Of a DNA stretch of 64,000 nucleotides, positions 24,197-34,186 are shown piece after piece. The position numbers were made by a program, and so were the translations under genes. The stretch is from NCBI GenBank assembly GCA_913775265.1, contig CAJYJH010000041.1, positions 174,870 through 238,869 of the forward strand, written 5' to 3'. Below the pieces are notes generated by a model. The model was not told the DNA's origin, did not search any database, and saw only the letters and a list, made by a program, of their open reading frames with translations. The stretch comes from an uncultured Mucilaginibacter sp. (GTDB lineage Bacteria; Bacteroidota; Bacteroidia; Sphingobacteriales; Sphingobacteriaceae). Each line of letters opens with the position of its first letter. The first letter of the stretch is position 1.

Positions 24197-25873
24197 CTAT
24201 ACCTTGTATTTTGCTTTTCTTATTTTGAAAAATTCTTGAATATTGTTTAAAGTGAGCGCATTAAGACAATCACTTTTAGTTACCCCGCCCTTACGTGCTA
24301 TCAGTACGCCATATTCCATATCTTTAAAACCCTCTAACCGGTGAGCATCCGGATTAATAGATAACAACACGCCTTTAGATATGGCGTACTGGCACCAGCG
24401 CCAGTCTAAATCCAGCCTTAACGGATTGGCGTTTATTTCAATAGCTACCTGGTTGGCTGCGCAAGCATCAATCACCATTTGATAGTCTATCTCATAACCT
24501 TTTCGGCTCAGCAACAAGCGGCCGGTAGGGTGTCCTAATATAGTAGTATATGGATTTTCGATTGCTTTAATCAGCCGCGCGGTGGCTTTTTCTTTATCCA
24601 TTTTAAGGTTAGAGTGCACAGAAGCTACAATAAAATCAAAGCTCTCCAAAACCTCGTCCGGGTAATCGAGCGATCCGTCGTTTAAGATATCAGACTCAAT
24701 ACCTTTAAAAATATGGAAGTCATCGAGCTTTTTGTTAAGGCGGTCTACTTCTTCATGCTGTTTAAATACCTGCTCAGCGCTCATGCCCTTGGCATAAAAT
24801 GCACTTTTACTATGGTCGCAGATGCCTAAGTACTCCAGTTTCATCTCGTCGCGACAGTACAGCGCCATTTCTTCGAGGGTGTTGATGCCGTCGCTCCAGG
24901 TGCTATGGTTGTGTAATGAGCCTTTTAGATCTACCAAGTCAATTAAATCGGGTAATACTACCTTATGCAGATATGTATCGCCTTCACGCAACTCTGGCGC
25001 AATCCAGGCCGAGCTGGCCTTTTGGTAAATAAATTCTTCGCTGGTGGGTTGGTCCGGCGGGGTGGCAGTACGTTCTAAAACTGCTTTTACATGACTTTCG
25101 CTACCGGTATAAGTAAATAAATCGCGGAAGAAAAATCTTTTTTCGGTAACCACTATATCAACCAAAATTCCGTTCGCCGTTTCGCCGTTGATATGGCAAT
25201 CATTAACGGTGATATTTTTTAAAAGGGAAGTGGTTGACAAAGTTTTTAAAGCAATGTCGGTATCGCGAGTGCCTAATACAATGGTTAGTTCAGCTATAAT
25301 TTCGCAGCAACGACGATATTCGCCGGCAAATTCAATCAATGCTCCCGGAAAAACGTCTTTCAACAGCAGCATAAGCTCTTCTGCCTCGGGCCGTACCTGC
25401 GCGTACAAAAATTTACCGTTGCTGGCCATCCTGAACTCAAGCACCCGTTTAATTTCGTCTTGCGTTTTGGCGCCAAAACCTTTAGCTTCTACCAGTCGGT
25501 TCTCATTACAGGCATAATAAAGCTCGCCGGTATTTTCGATACCTAATTGTTTCCAGATAGCAGCCACCTTTTTGGGGCCAATACCTTTTATGTGCAGCAT
25601 TTCTACCACACCTTCGGGCGTATCCTGTAATAAATCTTCCAGGTCTTTGACCGATCCTTTTTCCAGCAGCTCTTTAATGTAGGCTGCTATACTCTTGCCC
25701 ACACCATCAATTTGCGTCATTTCCTCATAGCTCTTGCCATCCAACCGGTAAGGTAGTTTATCTATCTTAAAGGCTGCATTATTGATTGACCGTATTTTGA
25801 ATGAATTCTGCTCGTGCAGTTCCATCAGTTGGCCTAATAATTTTAGGTATCGAGCTATAGGTTTATTTTCCAT
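24197..25873 (-). CDS. polX: PolX-family protein (degenerate polymerase site, intact PHP domain)
   Basis: 558 residues. Helix-hairpin-helix motifs lie at about 50-110 (IDGVGKSIAAYI, IKGIGPKKVAAI). The Pol X nucleotidyltransferase core is at about 150-310 and the PHP domain at about 317-540. In the polymerase core the expected GS-RR-DxD pattern reads AGEYRRCC then E195-L196-T197, so two catalytic Asp are replaced; D239 remains. The PHP metal site is intact: SLHNHSTWSDG, CDHSKS, GIESDIL, ASVHSNL, LGHPTGR, NPDAH. It may act mainly as a 3'-5' exonuclease or AP endonuclease in repair. The gene stands alone. Confidence 0.88.
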   Translation of the reverse strand: MENKPIARYLKLLGQLMELHEQNSFKIRSINNAAFKIDKLPYRLDGKSYEEMTQIDGVGKSIAAYIKELLEKGSVKDLEDLLQDTPEGVVEMLHIKGIGPKKVAAIWKQLGIENTGELYYACNENRLVEAKGFGAKTQDEIKRVLEFRMASNGKFLYAQVRPEAEELMLLLKDVFPGALIEFAGEYRRCCEIIAELTIVLGTRDTDIALKTLSTTSLLKNITVNDCHINGETANGILVDIVVTEKRFFFRDLFTYTGSESHVKAVLERTATPPDQPTSEEFIYQKASSAWIAPELREGDTYLHKVVLPDLIDLVDLKGSLHNHSTWSDGINTLEEMALYCRDEMKLEYLGICDHSKSAFYAKGMSAEQVFKQHEEVDRLNKKLDDFHIFKGIESDILNDGSLDYPDEVLESFDFIVASVHSNLKMDKEKATARLIKAIENPYTTILGHPTGRLLLSRKGYEIDYQMVIDACAANQVAIEINANPLRLDLDWRWCQYAISKGVLLSINPDAHRLEGFKDMEYGVLIARKGGVTKSDCLNALTLNNIQEFFKIRKAKYKV

Positions 25874-25974
25874 GGAGCAATTAAGGTTGTAAAAATAGCA
25901 AAGCCAAGGTAAACAACATCTGCAAACCGAATTTTGTTGATAACATGAGCATGGGGCAAACCCAAATTAGATTT

Positions 25975-27420
25975 TTACTTCAACTCATCGAGTACCTTAA
26001 ACAGTTTTTGCCTTAATGCAGTGGTAGAGCCATTATAATTATTGATAATGGCCGAAAAGCACAAGCGCTGGCCGTTGTGGGTTTGGTAGCCGGCATAGGC
26101 CACTACATCGGCAATGGTACCGCTCTTCATGTGCATGTTATTGTACAGGGGCAGGCTCTCATAAAAGCTGTTATACCAAGTTTGGTTTACCGCAGTTTGT
26201 AAAATATGGGCTAAGGCATTGGTGGTGATTCGATCGCCGGGCGAGAGGCCACTGCCATCATAAATATGAATAGCATTGGGATCAATACCGCGTGCCTTCC
26301 AGAAATTCTGTACAGTTTCGACGCCAGCATGTGTTGAAACCTTTTTGCCTTCCCTTGAAGCTATCGTTTTTAATAATTGTTCGGCGTACAGGTTGATGCT
26401 TTCTTTATTCAGCCAGTACACTATCTGGCTTAGGTTAGGAGAGTACAGTACGGTAAGTGTAGTACCCATAGTGGGCATAGAGCTGGCTTTGGCATTTAGG
26501 GTAATTAAAGATTCGGGTTCTTGACTCACCGTAATGCCTAAACGCTTTAACGTATCGTTTAAACGAAAAGCCGCATCGTAAGCCGGGTCGGGCAGGGCTA
26601 CGCTGATGCTTCTCTTGGCTTTGTCAATGGCATAAGCTCCACGTATATACATGGATTTGTTGCCAACAGGTAGATAGGCATACGAATGATCGCCCGAACC
26701 TGCAGCCGATGTGGTTACTTCACTCGTGAAGTTAAAGTAAGGCATAGCCGGAACGGTACGCAAAATTTTTACCGGACTACCTACGCTGCCGGTTTCGTAT
26801 TTAATATCAAAAATGTTTTCGCGCCAGCAAAGGGCAGAGGCTCCGGCTCCGTAGTAGTTGCCTAAGTCTTGCCAAATCCAGCCGTCGGGTATGGCTTGGG
26901 TGTCAAACAGTGAGTCGTCGCCAATAACCCGACCGTTAATTTGTTTGATACCCGCTTTATTTAAAGCAGAGACCATTTGGGTAAGGATGTAATTTTCTTT
27001 TGTGTTAGCCCAACGCCAACTGCCCAAGGTAGGGTCGCCGCCACCTTTAATAATCACATCGCCGTTGAGTATACCGTTGGCATCAATAGTGCCCTGGTAT
27101 CCAAATTGTGTCTGAAACTTAAAATCGGCCCCTAATAAATTAAAGGCGGTTACGGAGGTAAGTGTTTTTAAGGTTGATGCTGGAGCCAAACCAACGTCCG
27201 GATTAGCTGCAAATATGGTTTCGCCGGTCGCGGCATCTAATACCGTTAAAGACACCGTGGCATATTTGCACTGGCTATCCTGCTGCAGCCGGCTCATGGC
27301 CGTTTGCAGGTTTCGTTTAAGCGTTTGAGCCTGGACAGCAAGCGTGCTAAATAACAAACCTGCCCATAACGTGTTTTTGATTATTTGTGTCCTGATCTTA
27401 TTAACCTGAGTACTTTTCAA
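25975..27420 (-). CDS. dacB: PBP4-type D-alanyl-D-alanine carboxypeptidase
   Basis: 481 residues from a TTG at 27420; no ATG precedes the signal peptide (about residues 11-31, ending VQAQ), so TTG is likely. Peptidase S13 motifs are present: catalytic S82-T-L-K85, the SxN motif in KESINLYAEQ, and KSG in NMHMKSGTIADVVAY. It trims or cross-links peptidoglycan stem peptides in the periplasm. It is separated by 47 bp from the APC permease. Confidence 0.9.
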   Translation of the reverse strand: MKSTQVNKIRTQIIKNTLWAGLLFSTLAVQAQTLKRNLQTAMSRLQQDSQCKYATVSLTVLDAATGETIFAANPDVGLAPASTLKTLTSVTAFNLLGADFKFQTQFGYQGTIDANGILNGDVIIKGGGDPTLGSWRWANTKENYILTQMVSALNKAGIKQINGRVIGDDSLFDTQAIPDGWIWQDLGNYYGAGASALCWRENIFDIKYETGSVGSPVKILRTVPAMPYFNFTSEVTTSAAGSGDHSYAYLPVGNKSMYIRGAYAIDKAKRSISVALPDPAYDAAFRLNDTLKRLGITVSQEPESLITLNAKASSMPTMGTTLTVLYSPNLSQIVYWLNKESINLYAEQLLKTIASREGKKVSTHAGVETVQNFWKARGIDPNAIHIYDGSGLSPGDRITTNALAHILQTAVNQTWYNSFYESLPLYNNMHMKSGTIADVVAYAGYQTHNGQRLCFSAIINNYNGSTTALRQKLFKVLDELK

Positions 27421-27467
27421 AGCAAAATTTAAATACGGTATTGTCTATTGCCCAAATGCTGTTATAG

Positions 27468-28922
27468 CTACACTGCTGATTCATAAGTTGTATCATCGCT
27501 TTTTACGTTGCGCTGCGAAATGTAATAAATGGGGATGCCAATAAGTACAATAATCAGGCCGGGCCAGGTGTACTGCGGTTTATAGATAATTAACAGTGTG
27601 CAAAACGCCAGCCCCATAATTACGTAAATAGCCGGCAACACAGGATAACCGAAGGCTTTATACGGGCGTTCCGCCTCTGGGCGTTTTACACGCAATATGT
27701 AGATGCCAATGATGGTTAGCACGTAAAATATAACTACCACGAACGAAATCATATCCAATAAATCGCCATACCGGCCACTCAGGCATAATACACTGGCAAC
27801 TAAACATTGTATCCACAGGCCAAATTCGGGAACGGCATTTTCGTTCAGTGTGCCAGTACGTTTAAAAAACACGCCGTCTTTAGCCATGGTATAATAAACT
27901 CTTGCACCAGCTAATATGAGGCCGTTGTTACAGCCAAAGGTTGATATCATGATCATAACGGCGATAACCAGCGTGCCTATATTACCAAATATCACATTTG
28001 AAGCGGCAACGGCAACACGGTCCTTTTCGGCATTGGCAATTTCATGTAATGGCAAAACGCCTGTATACATTAAGTTAGCAGCTACATAAATAAGAGTTAC
28101 AATTAAAGTCCCTAAAAATAAGCTGAGGCCAATATTGCGTTGCGGGTTTTTCATTTCGCCGGCAATAAAGGTTACGTTGTTCCAAGCATCGCTGCTAAAA
28201 ATAGAACCTACCATAGATGCAGCAATGGCACCTAATGCGGCAGCTAAAGTGTAAGAACTAACACTACCGTCCTTACTTAGGCTGTGCATTTGCCAGGCGT
28301 TAGTCCAGTTGGCGTTCCACACATCGCTTTTTAAAGCGAAAAAGCCGAATGCTATCAGTCCGAATAAGCTTAAAAGCTTTGTTAAAGTAAAAGTAGTTTG
28401 TATGAGTTTGCCGCCTTTAACCCCTCGTGTATTGATGTAAGTAAGCAGAATGATGATAACAATGGAAACCAATTGAGCGGCGCTAAGGCTAAAAGTGAAG
28501 CTTTTGGTGACAGCAACGCTAAATAGAACATTTTCTTCACTTACGGCCGGTATCAGGTAAGCTGCGAATTTTGAAAATGCAACCCCTACAGCGGCAATAG
28601 TGCCGGTTTGTATCACGGCAAAAAAACTCCAGCCGTATAAAAAGGCAATAAGTTTGTTATAGGCTTCTTTCAGGTACACATACTGCCCGCCCGCCTTAGG
28701 GAACATAGCGCTTAACTCACCATAGCTTACGGCTGCCGTAAGTGTCATAAAACCGGTAATCAACCACACGGCTATCAACCAGCCTGCCGAACCTACGTTA
28801 CGGATGATGTCGGCACTTACAATAAAAATACCCGAGCCAATCATGGAACCTGCTACCAGCATAGTACCGTCTAATAAACCCAGTTCGTGTTTTAATTTTT
28901 GTTGAGGTGTGGTTGGTTCCAT
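27468..28922 (-). CDS. APC family amino acid permease
   Basis: 484 residues from the ATG at 28922 (MEPTTPQQKLKHELG); the frame extends one codon to a TTG. About twelve helices are seen, with the first-helix signature GLDGTMLVAGSMIGSGIFI and the GGQYVYLKEAYNKL block typical of LAT-like amino acid/polyamine antiporters. The substrate is not predictable. Confidence 0.9.
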   Translation of the reverse strand: MEPTTPQQKLKHELGLLDGTMLVAGSMIGSGIFIVSADIIRNVGSAGWLIAVWLITGFMTLTAAVSYGELSAMFPKAGGQYVYLKEAYNKLIAFLYGWSFFAVIQTGTIAAVGVAFSKFAAYLIPAVSEENVLFSVAVTKSFTFSLSAAQLVSIVIIILLTYINTRGVKGGKLIQTTFTLTKLLSLFGLIAFGFFALKSDVWNANWTNAWQMHSLSKDGSVSSYTLAAALGAIAASMVGSIFSSDAWNNVTFIAGEMKNPQRNIGLSLFLGTLIVTLIYVAANLMYTGVLPLHEIANAEKDRVAVAASNVIFGNIGTLVIAVMIMISTFGCNNGLILAGARVYYTMAKDGVFFKRTGTLNENAVPEFGLWIQCLVASVLCLSGRYGDLLDMISFVVVIFYVLTIIGIYILRVKRPEAERPYKAFGYPVLPAIYVIMGLAFCTLLIIYKPQYTWPGLIIVLIGIPIYYISQRNVKSDDTTYESAV

Positions 28923-29064
28923 CAATAGTTATAGGTTTAAAGTCCTAAACTATTTAAAAAAAATAACAGTCTGTAAGGTTGTTGAGTAAAATAGTTGTTG
29001 TTTAAACTGAAAAATGAACGCAGTTCCCAGGTTTGAATAATTTATTCATCACCGAAAGGCGTAC

Positions 29065-29107
29065 AAACGCACAATGGCTTACTTTGTAGGTAAGCCATTG
29101 TGCGTTT
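29065..29107. terminator. strong hairpin downstream of the AI-2E gene
   Basis: An 18-bp perfect stem (arms 29065-29082 and 29090-29107) with a 7-base loop lies 17 bp past the stop at 29124. Only three T follow on the minus strand, so it may terminate weakly or stabilise the 3' end. Confidence 0.7.
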
Positions 29108-29123
29108 AAAAGTTATTTATTGT

Positions 29124-30218
29124 TTATTCTGTCTTCATCTCCTCCTTAGCCTGCTGATTATATTCATAATCGCCGCCAAGCAAGTATCCCCATGGTCGTA
29201 ACCCGTCTATATTATCAAAGATAATTTTAAAAATGGCTATTACCGGTATAGACAGGAACATACCCGACAAGCCCCATAACATTTCACCAACAATGATGCC
29301 CAAAAAAGTAATTAATGCGTTAAGTCTTACTTTTGATCCCACTACAATAGGAAGTATAAAATTAGAATCAATAAGGTGTAGCACTACAACCACTACGGCA
29401 ACAATCAAGGCCTTGCTAATAGCACCTGTGGCAAAAGTAATTAGCGTGCTTAATAGCAGAGCCGAAAAGATGCCCACATAGGGGATGATGTTAAACAAGC
29501 CGGTAATGATACCTAATAGTACAGCATATTTAACTCCGATTATCCAAAAAGCAATACAAGCTAATACTGCAACAATGGCCATCTCAAGAATTAACCCAAT
29601 AATATATTTACGTAAAATGCTTTGAATGTTTTCAACTACATTATGTACCACCGGAGTTGACTCTTCATCAAATACATGAAGTATAAATCTGAACAAAAGC
29701 CTGCGATAAAACAAGATCAGGAAAGTGAAGATCAGGATGAAAACATAAAATAAAAGTAAAGAAGATACAGCACCGAATGTAGTGCCTAACACGCTGGTAC
29801 CCGATGCTACAATTTTATCGGTGGTGTTATTTACATACTCCATCTGGTTTTCGGCATTGATATGAAAAGTATTCTGAATCCACACCTGCAAATCGGCTGT
29901 TGTTTTTACTACCTGGGCTTTAAGTAAGGGCCAGTCTTTAGCCAAATTGCTGATTTGTGTACCTACCAGATATAAAATACTCGCTATAAACGCAATCAAT
30001 AAAAATATAGCCAGAAAAGCGGCCATGCTACGCGGCATTTTAAGCTTCCGCTCAAAAAAGTTGCACAGCGGCAGCAGTAATATGGCGAATAAGAAGCCGA
30101 ATATAAGCGGGTCAAGAATTTCTTTCCCTAAATGGATCAGAAAGCCAAGCGACATAATGCCGATAAGCACCAAGGCTAACTTGGCGTAAAAGGGTAGCGG
30201 GGTAGTTTTAACAATCAT
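29124..30218 (-). CDS. AI-2E family transporter
   Basis: 364 residues with about eight helices. The family blocks are LGKEILDPLIFGFLFAILLLP near the N-terminus, GLFNIIPYVGIFSALL, and the C-terminal LSGMFLSIPVIAIFKIIFD. The family is named for autoinducer-2 export but mostly handles other solutes or ions, so no quorum-sensing role is implied. It is followed by a strong hairpin. Confidence 0.92.
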   Translation of the reverse strand: MIVKTTPLPFYAKLALVLIGIMSLGFLIHLGKEILDPLIFGFLFAILLLPLCNFFERKLKMPRSMAAFLAIFLLIAFIASILYLVGTQISNLAKDWPLLKAQVVKTTADLQVWIQNTFHINAENQMEYVNNTTDKIVASGTSVLGTTFGAVSSLLLFYVFILIFTFLILFYRRLLFRFILHVFDEESTPVVHNVVENIQSILRKYIIGLILEMAIVAVLACIAFWIIGVKYAVLLGIITGLFNIIPYVGIFSALLLSTLITFATGAISKALIVAVVVVVLHLIDSNFILPIVVGSKVRLNALITFLGIIVGEMLWGLSGMFLSIPVIAIFKIIFDNIDGLRPWGYLLGGDYEYNQQAKEEMKTE

Positions 30219-30295
30219 AGGTTGTTTAGTACAAAATGAAAATACACCTACTTAACACCCTTTTATATAATTAGTTTGTTACAAACAAAGCGGCT

Positions 30296-31171
30296 TTACA
30301 ACCTCGAGGTGATGAGTTCAAGTACTTGTTTTATGCAGTTTTCCATCACTTTTTGCGGTTGCTTGCTGAACTGATGTGTTACCCTGTTAGCCAAAATAGC
30401 GTTAAACGAAATAGCCTGATGTCCCAACGATTGCGACAAACCATAGATACCAGCGGTCTCCATTTCCAGGTTTGTAATGCGCTGTTGCTGATACTCGAAA
30501 CTGCCGATGGTTTGCATTAATTGTGAAACAGCACTTTTTGCCCTTACCTGGCGCCCCTGTGGCGCATAAAATCCTGGTGCGGTTATAGTGATACCCTTTA
30601 CAAAATCAGCAGCCAATTTGTCTAACAAAGTTTTCCCGGCCGACGTAAGGTATGGCTGCATGGTATAATGCCCAGGCAATGCGTTTTTAAAGCTTTGCAG
30701 CAAAGCTTGCTCTTCTGCAGTGATTTGTTGCTGATAATAGTGCATTAAAGGATCCAGTCCAAATGCTGCTGCACTTACCAGCACGCTATTTATTTCAATA
30801 TCGGGCTGTACAGCACCAGAAGTACCTACTCGAATAATGTTGAGGCTACGTAATTGAGGGTTAACGGTACGGGTGTTAAAATCAATATTCACCAAGGCGT
30901 CCAGCTCGTTAAGCACGATATCAATATTATCTGTACCAATGCCTGTCGAGACTACCGTAATGCGTTTGTTGCCGAGGTAGCCAGTATGGGTAATAAATTC
31001 GCGCTTGCCTTTTTTTAATTCAATGCGGTCAAAGTGTTTACTTACTTCAGCTGCTCGATCCTGATCGCCTACGGTAATTACTATATCGGCAACATCTCCA
31101 GGTAATAAATTTAGGTGGTATATACTACCGTCGGCATTTAAAATTAAGTCGGTTTCTGATATTTTATTCAT
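30296..31171 (-). CDS. nucleoside phosphorylase (uridine phosphorylase-like)
   Basis: 291 residues of the PNP/UDP family: VITVGDQDRAAEVSKHFD, the phosphate-binding VGTSGAVQPDI, and the ribose-binding NLEMETAGIYGLSQSLGH near residue 235. It splits a nucleoside with phosphate into base and ribose-1-phosphate for salvage. Family context favours uridine, but purine nucleosides are possible. Confidence 0.88.
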   Translation of the reverse strand: MNKISETDLILNADGSIYHLNLLPGDVADIVITVGDQDRAAEVSKHFDRIELKKGKREFITHTGYLGNKRITVVSTGIGTDNIDIVLNELDALVNIDFNTRTVNPQLRSLNIIRVGTSGAVQPDIEINSVLVSAAAFGLDPLMHYYQQQITAEEQALLQSFKNALPGHYTMQPYLTSAGKTLLDKLAADFVKGITITAPGFYAPQGRQVRAKSAVSQLMQTIGSFEYQQQRITNLEMETAGIYGLSQSLGHQAISFNAILANRVTHQFSKQPQKVMENCIKQVLELITSRL

Positions 31172-31316
31172 GAATGCAGGAGATATGCTTTAAAAAGTTG
31201 ATTATGGTCTTATACGATTGATCGCTGTTTTCTTCTAAACTGTGTACACAATCTTTGGAGAAACAATTATAAAAATGATAATGTTAGATAAGTGTACAAA
31301 CTTAAATTATTTAATT

Positions 31317-31502
31317 ATGGCAAAGTACCCAGCTAAAGCACAGGAGAAGGTTAAAGAAACTATGCATGAGATGAAAGAAGGAAAGCTTAAAAGTGGCAAA
31401 AGCGATAAAAAAGTGACTAACTCTAAACAAGCCATCGCCATCGGTCTGTCCGAAGCACGCAAAGAAGGAGCGAAGGTTCCGAAAAAAGCTTCTTCAAAAT
31501 AG
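31317..31502 (+). CDS. small basic DUF6496 protein
   Basis: 61 residues from MAKYPAKAQEKV; an upstream in-frame ATG at 31242 would add 25 unrelated residues. It is Lys-rich with VKETMHEMKEGKLKSG, the conserved pattern of DUF6496 (often annotated as KfrB- or plasmid-stabilisation-like). It is probably a small nucleic-acid-associated or stress protein; function unknown. A strong terminator follows. Confidence 0.7.
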   Translation: MAKYPAKAQEKVKETMHEMKEGKLKSGKSDKKVTNSKQAIAIGLSEARKEGAKVPKKASSK

Positions 31503-31534
31503 TGAATGACTGAAAATCATACATTGTCATATAT

Positions 31535-31575
31535 AAACACAAAAGCCGAGGCTGATAGCTTCGGCTTTTGTGTTT
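31535..31575. terminator. bidirectional terminator
   Basis: A 15-bp perfect stem (arms 31535-31549 and 31561-31575) with an 11-base loop, A-rich on the left and T-rich on the right. It lies between the DUF6496 gene and the converging DUF2911 gene and can serve both. Confidence 0.88.
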
Positions 31576-31588
31576 ATTCTGGAATTGC

Positions 31589-32110
31589 TTACTTTACTTT
31601 AAAAGCAACCATTTTGTCGCCCCAAGCGAAGCTGATAACGCCCGACGGATCAATTTTAAATTTAAGCTGTTCTACAAACTCCGGTGATTTTTGCGTTTTA
31701 ACAGTTACGCGCAAAACATCTTCTTCTTCTTTGTAAACAGTTCCCCAGTTTTTCAATCCATTGCTGAAGATGATAACCCAATCTTTTTCGCCAGGAATCG
31801 TATACAACGCATATTTACCAGCCTTTAAAGGTTTTCCTTCAACTTTAACATCTTTGCTAAAAGTGATGGCGGTCACTTCGTTAGCACCGGTGCGCCACCA
31901 CTTGCCGTATGGGGCAATGTCTGTACCAATGGTGCGGCCTTTCACCGATGGTTGGCTGTATGCAATTTCTACATTAACGCCGCTTTTTAGAGTAGCTTTT
32001 ACGGTATCTGCCGGACTTGGTCTTGGTTTTTTTACCGGTTGCTGCGCTGAAGCCGTAAAGGCGGTTAAAATAAAACCTGTAATAAACAGGTAGCTCATCA
32101 ATTTTTTCAT
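31589..32110 (-). CDS. DUF2911 secreted protein
   Basis: 173 residues with a signal peptide (to about FTASAQQ). The DUF2911 pattern is clear: VEIAYSQPSVKGRTIG, YGKWWRTGANEVTAITFSK, KAGKYALYTIPGEKDWVIIFS. This Bacteroidota family is exported and probably periplasmic or outer-membrane associated, with no known reaction. The gene stands alone. Confidence 0.88.
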   Translation of the reverse strand: MKKLMSYLFITGFILTAFTASAQQPVKKPRPSPADTVKATLKSGVNVEIAYSQPSVKGRTIGTDIAPYGKWWRTGANEVTAITFSKDVKVEGKPLKAGKYALYTIPGEKDWVIIFSNGLKNWGTVYKEEEDVLRVTVKTQKSPEFVEQLKFKIDPSGVISFAWGDKMVAFKVK

Positions 32111-32143
32111 GGTTGTGTTTTTGCCTGTAGGTGGTTAAATGTA

Positions 32144-33130
32144 CTATTTATCTGATGCTTTTGCTGTAAAGCTGTCCATTATTTTCATTAAGGTGACCGC
32201 TTCTTCAATAGTGCAAGGATTAGGTTCTTCGCCGCGCAAGTAGCCTGCTACGCTGGTAATCATGGGATGCTGGATGTTTTCGGGATGCACAAAATCGATA
32301 GTTTGATGAGTATGTTCGTTCCAGAAATTAATAGTATTACCAAAAACTGCAAAGCTGATTTTGCCTTCGGTGCCAATAATTTCGCAAAGATCCGTGTTTT
32401 CAGTTTCTGCAACATTAAAGCTCCAGGAGCCGTTAAATACTATGTTGTTTTCGAACAGAATATTACCGGTTACATGGTCGTCGGCCTGGCCAACACCGTC
32501 CTGGTTTAACGCAAATCCTTGATAAAACACCGGTTTGCCAAAAAAGTAAAGCATCAGGTCTAACTGGTGCGGGGCCAAATCGTGGAAATAGCCACCGCCC
32601 GATATATCGGGTTGTGTACGCCAGTTGGGCGCATCTTTAGTTACCAGGGCAGGCTTGCGACTTTGCCATAGGCGCATTTGAACGGTACGCACGGTACCAA
32701 TTACATTTTGTTGCAGCAGTTCTTTTACCTTTAAAAACATGGGCAAACGCCGGCGATAGTGCGCCACTACCAGCTTGCCATTGTATAGTTTAACGGCATC
32801 GGCCATTTGCTGTGCTTGCTCGGCGTTGATGGTCACCGGCTTTTCAACATAAACCGGAAATCCCTTTTGTAAAGCCGCTATGGCATAATCGAGGTGTGAT
32901 GACGGTGGAGTGGCAATATAAATGGCATTTACTCCGCCATCGTTTAACAGCTCCCCGGCATCACTGTACCACTTACCAATGTTATGGCGACGGGCATAAT
33001 CGGCTGCTTTTTCGGCATCGCGGCGCATTACGGCTACCACTTTGCTATCGTTTACTTTATTGAAGGCCGGACCGCTCTTTTTTTCGGTTACGTTACCGCA
33101 ACCAATAATACCCCAGTTTAAGTTTTTCAT
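32144..33130 (-). CDS. Gfo/Idh/MocA family oxidoreductase
   Basis: 328 residues. The N-terminal NAD(P)-binding domain has NWGIIGCGNVTEKKSGPAF, then IYIATPPSSHLDYA and VYVEKPVTINAEQAQQMAD with the conserved EKP lysine. The C-terminal domain has GGGYFHDLAPHQLDLMLYFFG. It oxidises or reduces a sugar or inositol-like substrate. It overlaps the aldo/keto reductase gene by one base, implying a shared pathway. Confidence 0.92.
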   Translation of the reverse strand: MKNLNWGIIGCGNVTEKKSGPAFNKVNDSKVVAVMRRDAEKAADYARRHNIGKWYSDAGELLNDGGVNAIYIATPPSSHLDYAIAALQKGFPVYVEKPVTINAEQAQQMADAVKLYNGKLVVAHYRRRLPMFLKVKELLQQNVIGTVRTVQMRLWQSRKPALVTKDAPNWRTQPDISGGGYFHDLAPHQLDLMLYFFGKPVFYQGFALNQDGVGQADDHVTGNILFENNIVFNGSWSFNVAETENTDLCEIIGTEGKISFAVFGNTINFWNEHTHQTIDFVHPENIQHPMITSVAGYLRGEEPNPCTIEEAVTLMKIMDSFTAKASDK

Positions 33131-34128
33131 CAGGGTTTATTTTGTAAAATATTTTCAATTTGTGTTAACTCATCGGCGGTGAAGCTGGTATTCTCCAGGC
33201 ATTTCAACGAGTCGGCTAGTTGCTCAGGTTTACTGGCTCCAATCAACACCGAAGTAACGCGAGGGTCTTTCATCAACCATGCTAAAGCCATTTGCGCCAG
33301 CGTTTGGTTGCGTTGTACAGCTAAGTCGTTTAGCTGTTTTACCTGCGCGATGTTTTGCTCAGTAATTTGGCTGGTTTGTAAATGCCCGGTAGTTTTAGCT
33401 GCTCTTGAGTCTTGTGGAATACCATTCAAATATTTATTAGTTAACAGCCCTTGCGCGAGCGGCGAAAACGGAATACAGCCAACTCCTTCCTCCTCCAGAA
33501 CATCCAGCAAACCACCTTCAACCCAACGCTCAAACATGGAGTATTTAGGTTGATGGATTAAACAAGGGGTGCCTAATTCTTTCAGGATATTAATTGCCTT
33601 TTTAGCTTCATCCGCTTTGTAATTTGATATACCTACGTATAATGCTTTACCCTGCCGCACTATCAAATCAAGTGCGCTCATCGTTTCTTCAAGAGGTGTT
33701 TCCGGATCAGGGCGGTGATGGTAAAAGATGTCAACATAATCTAATCCCATTCTTTTCAAGCTTTGGTCTAAACTGGCAACCAAATATTTTTTTGATCCCC
33801 AATTACCATAAGGGCCGGGCCACATATCGTACCCTGCCTTGCTCGAAATAATCAGTTCATCGCGGTAAGCCGAAAAGTCTTTTTTGAGCAACTGACCAAA
33901 GTTTTCTTCGGCCGAGCCATAGGGCGGACCATAATTGTTAGCCAGATCGAAGTGGGTAATACCACTGTCGAATGCAAGGTGCAATATTTTCCGGTAGTTT
34001 TCAAAAACGTCTACACCGCCGAAGTTGTGCCACAGGCCTAACGAAATAGCAGGCAATAGAATGCCGCTTTTACCGCAGCGGCGATATGGCATGTTTTGAT
34101 AACGGGTTGCCGAAGGTATATAAGTCAT
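33130..34128 (-). CDS. aldo/keto reductase (YghZ/MgrA-like)
   Basis: 332 residues of the AKR14/YghZ type: MPYRRCGKSGILLPAISLGLWHNFGG, the catalytic Asp/Tyr region FDLANNYGPPYGSAEENFG, DYVDIFYHHRPDPETPLEETM, and the NADPH-binding TSVLIGASKPEQL. Relatives reduce methylglyoxal or L-glyceraldehyde-3-phosphate. Its stop overlaps the next gene's start. Confidence 0.92.
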   Translation of the reverse strand: MTYIPSATRYQNMPYRRCGKSGILLPAISLGLWHNFGGVDVFENYRKILHLAFDSGITHFDLANNYGPPYGSAEENFGQLLKKDFSAYRDELIISSKAGYDMWPGPYGNWGSKKYLVASLDQSLKRMGLDYVDIFYHHRPDPETPLEETMSALDLIVRQGKALYVGISNYKADEAKKAINILKELGTPCLIHQPKYSMFERWVEGGLLDVLEEEGVGCIPFSPLAQGLLTNKYLNGIPQDSRAAKTTGHLQTSQITEQNIAQVKQLNDLAVQRNQTLAQMALAWLMKDPRVTSVLIGASKPEQLADSLKCLENTSFTADELTQIENILQNKP

Positions 34129-34186
34129 TCGAGTAAATGTTTAGCTATTTAATGATACAGACAAAAGGCTTATCTGCTGATGCAAA

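Noticed and set aside
29124..30218. Quorum-sensing (AI-2) export
   Set aside because: The family name is historical; no luxS or lsr gene is present and most members move other substrates.
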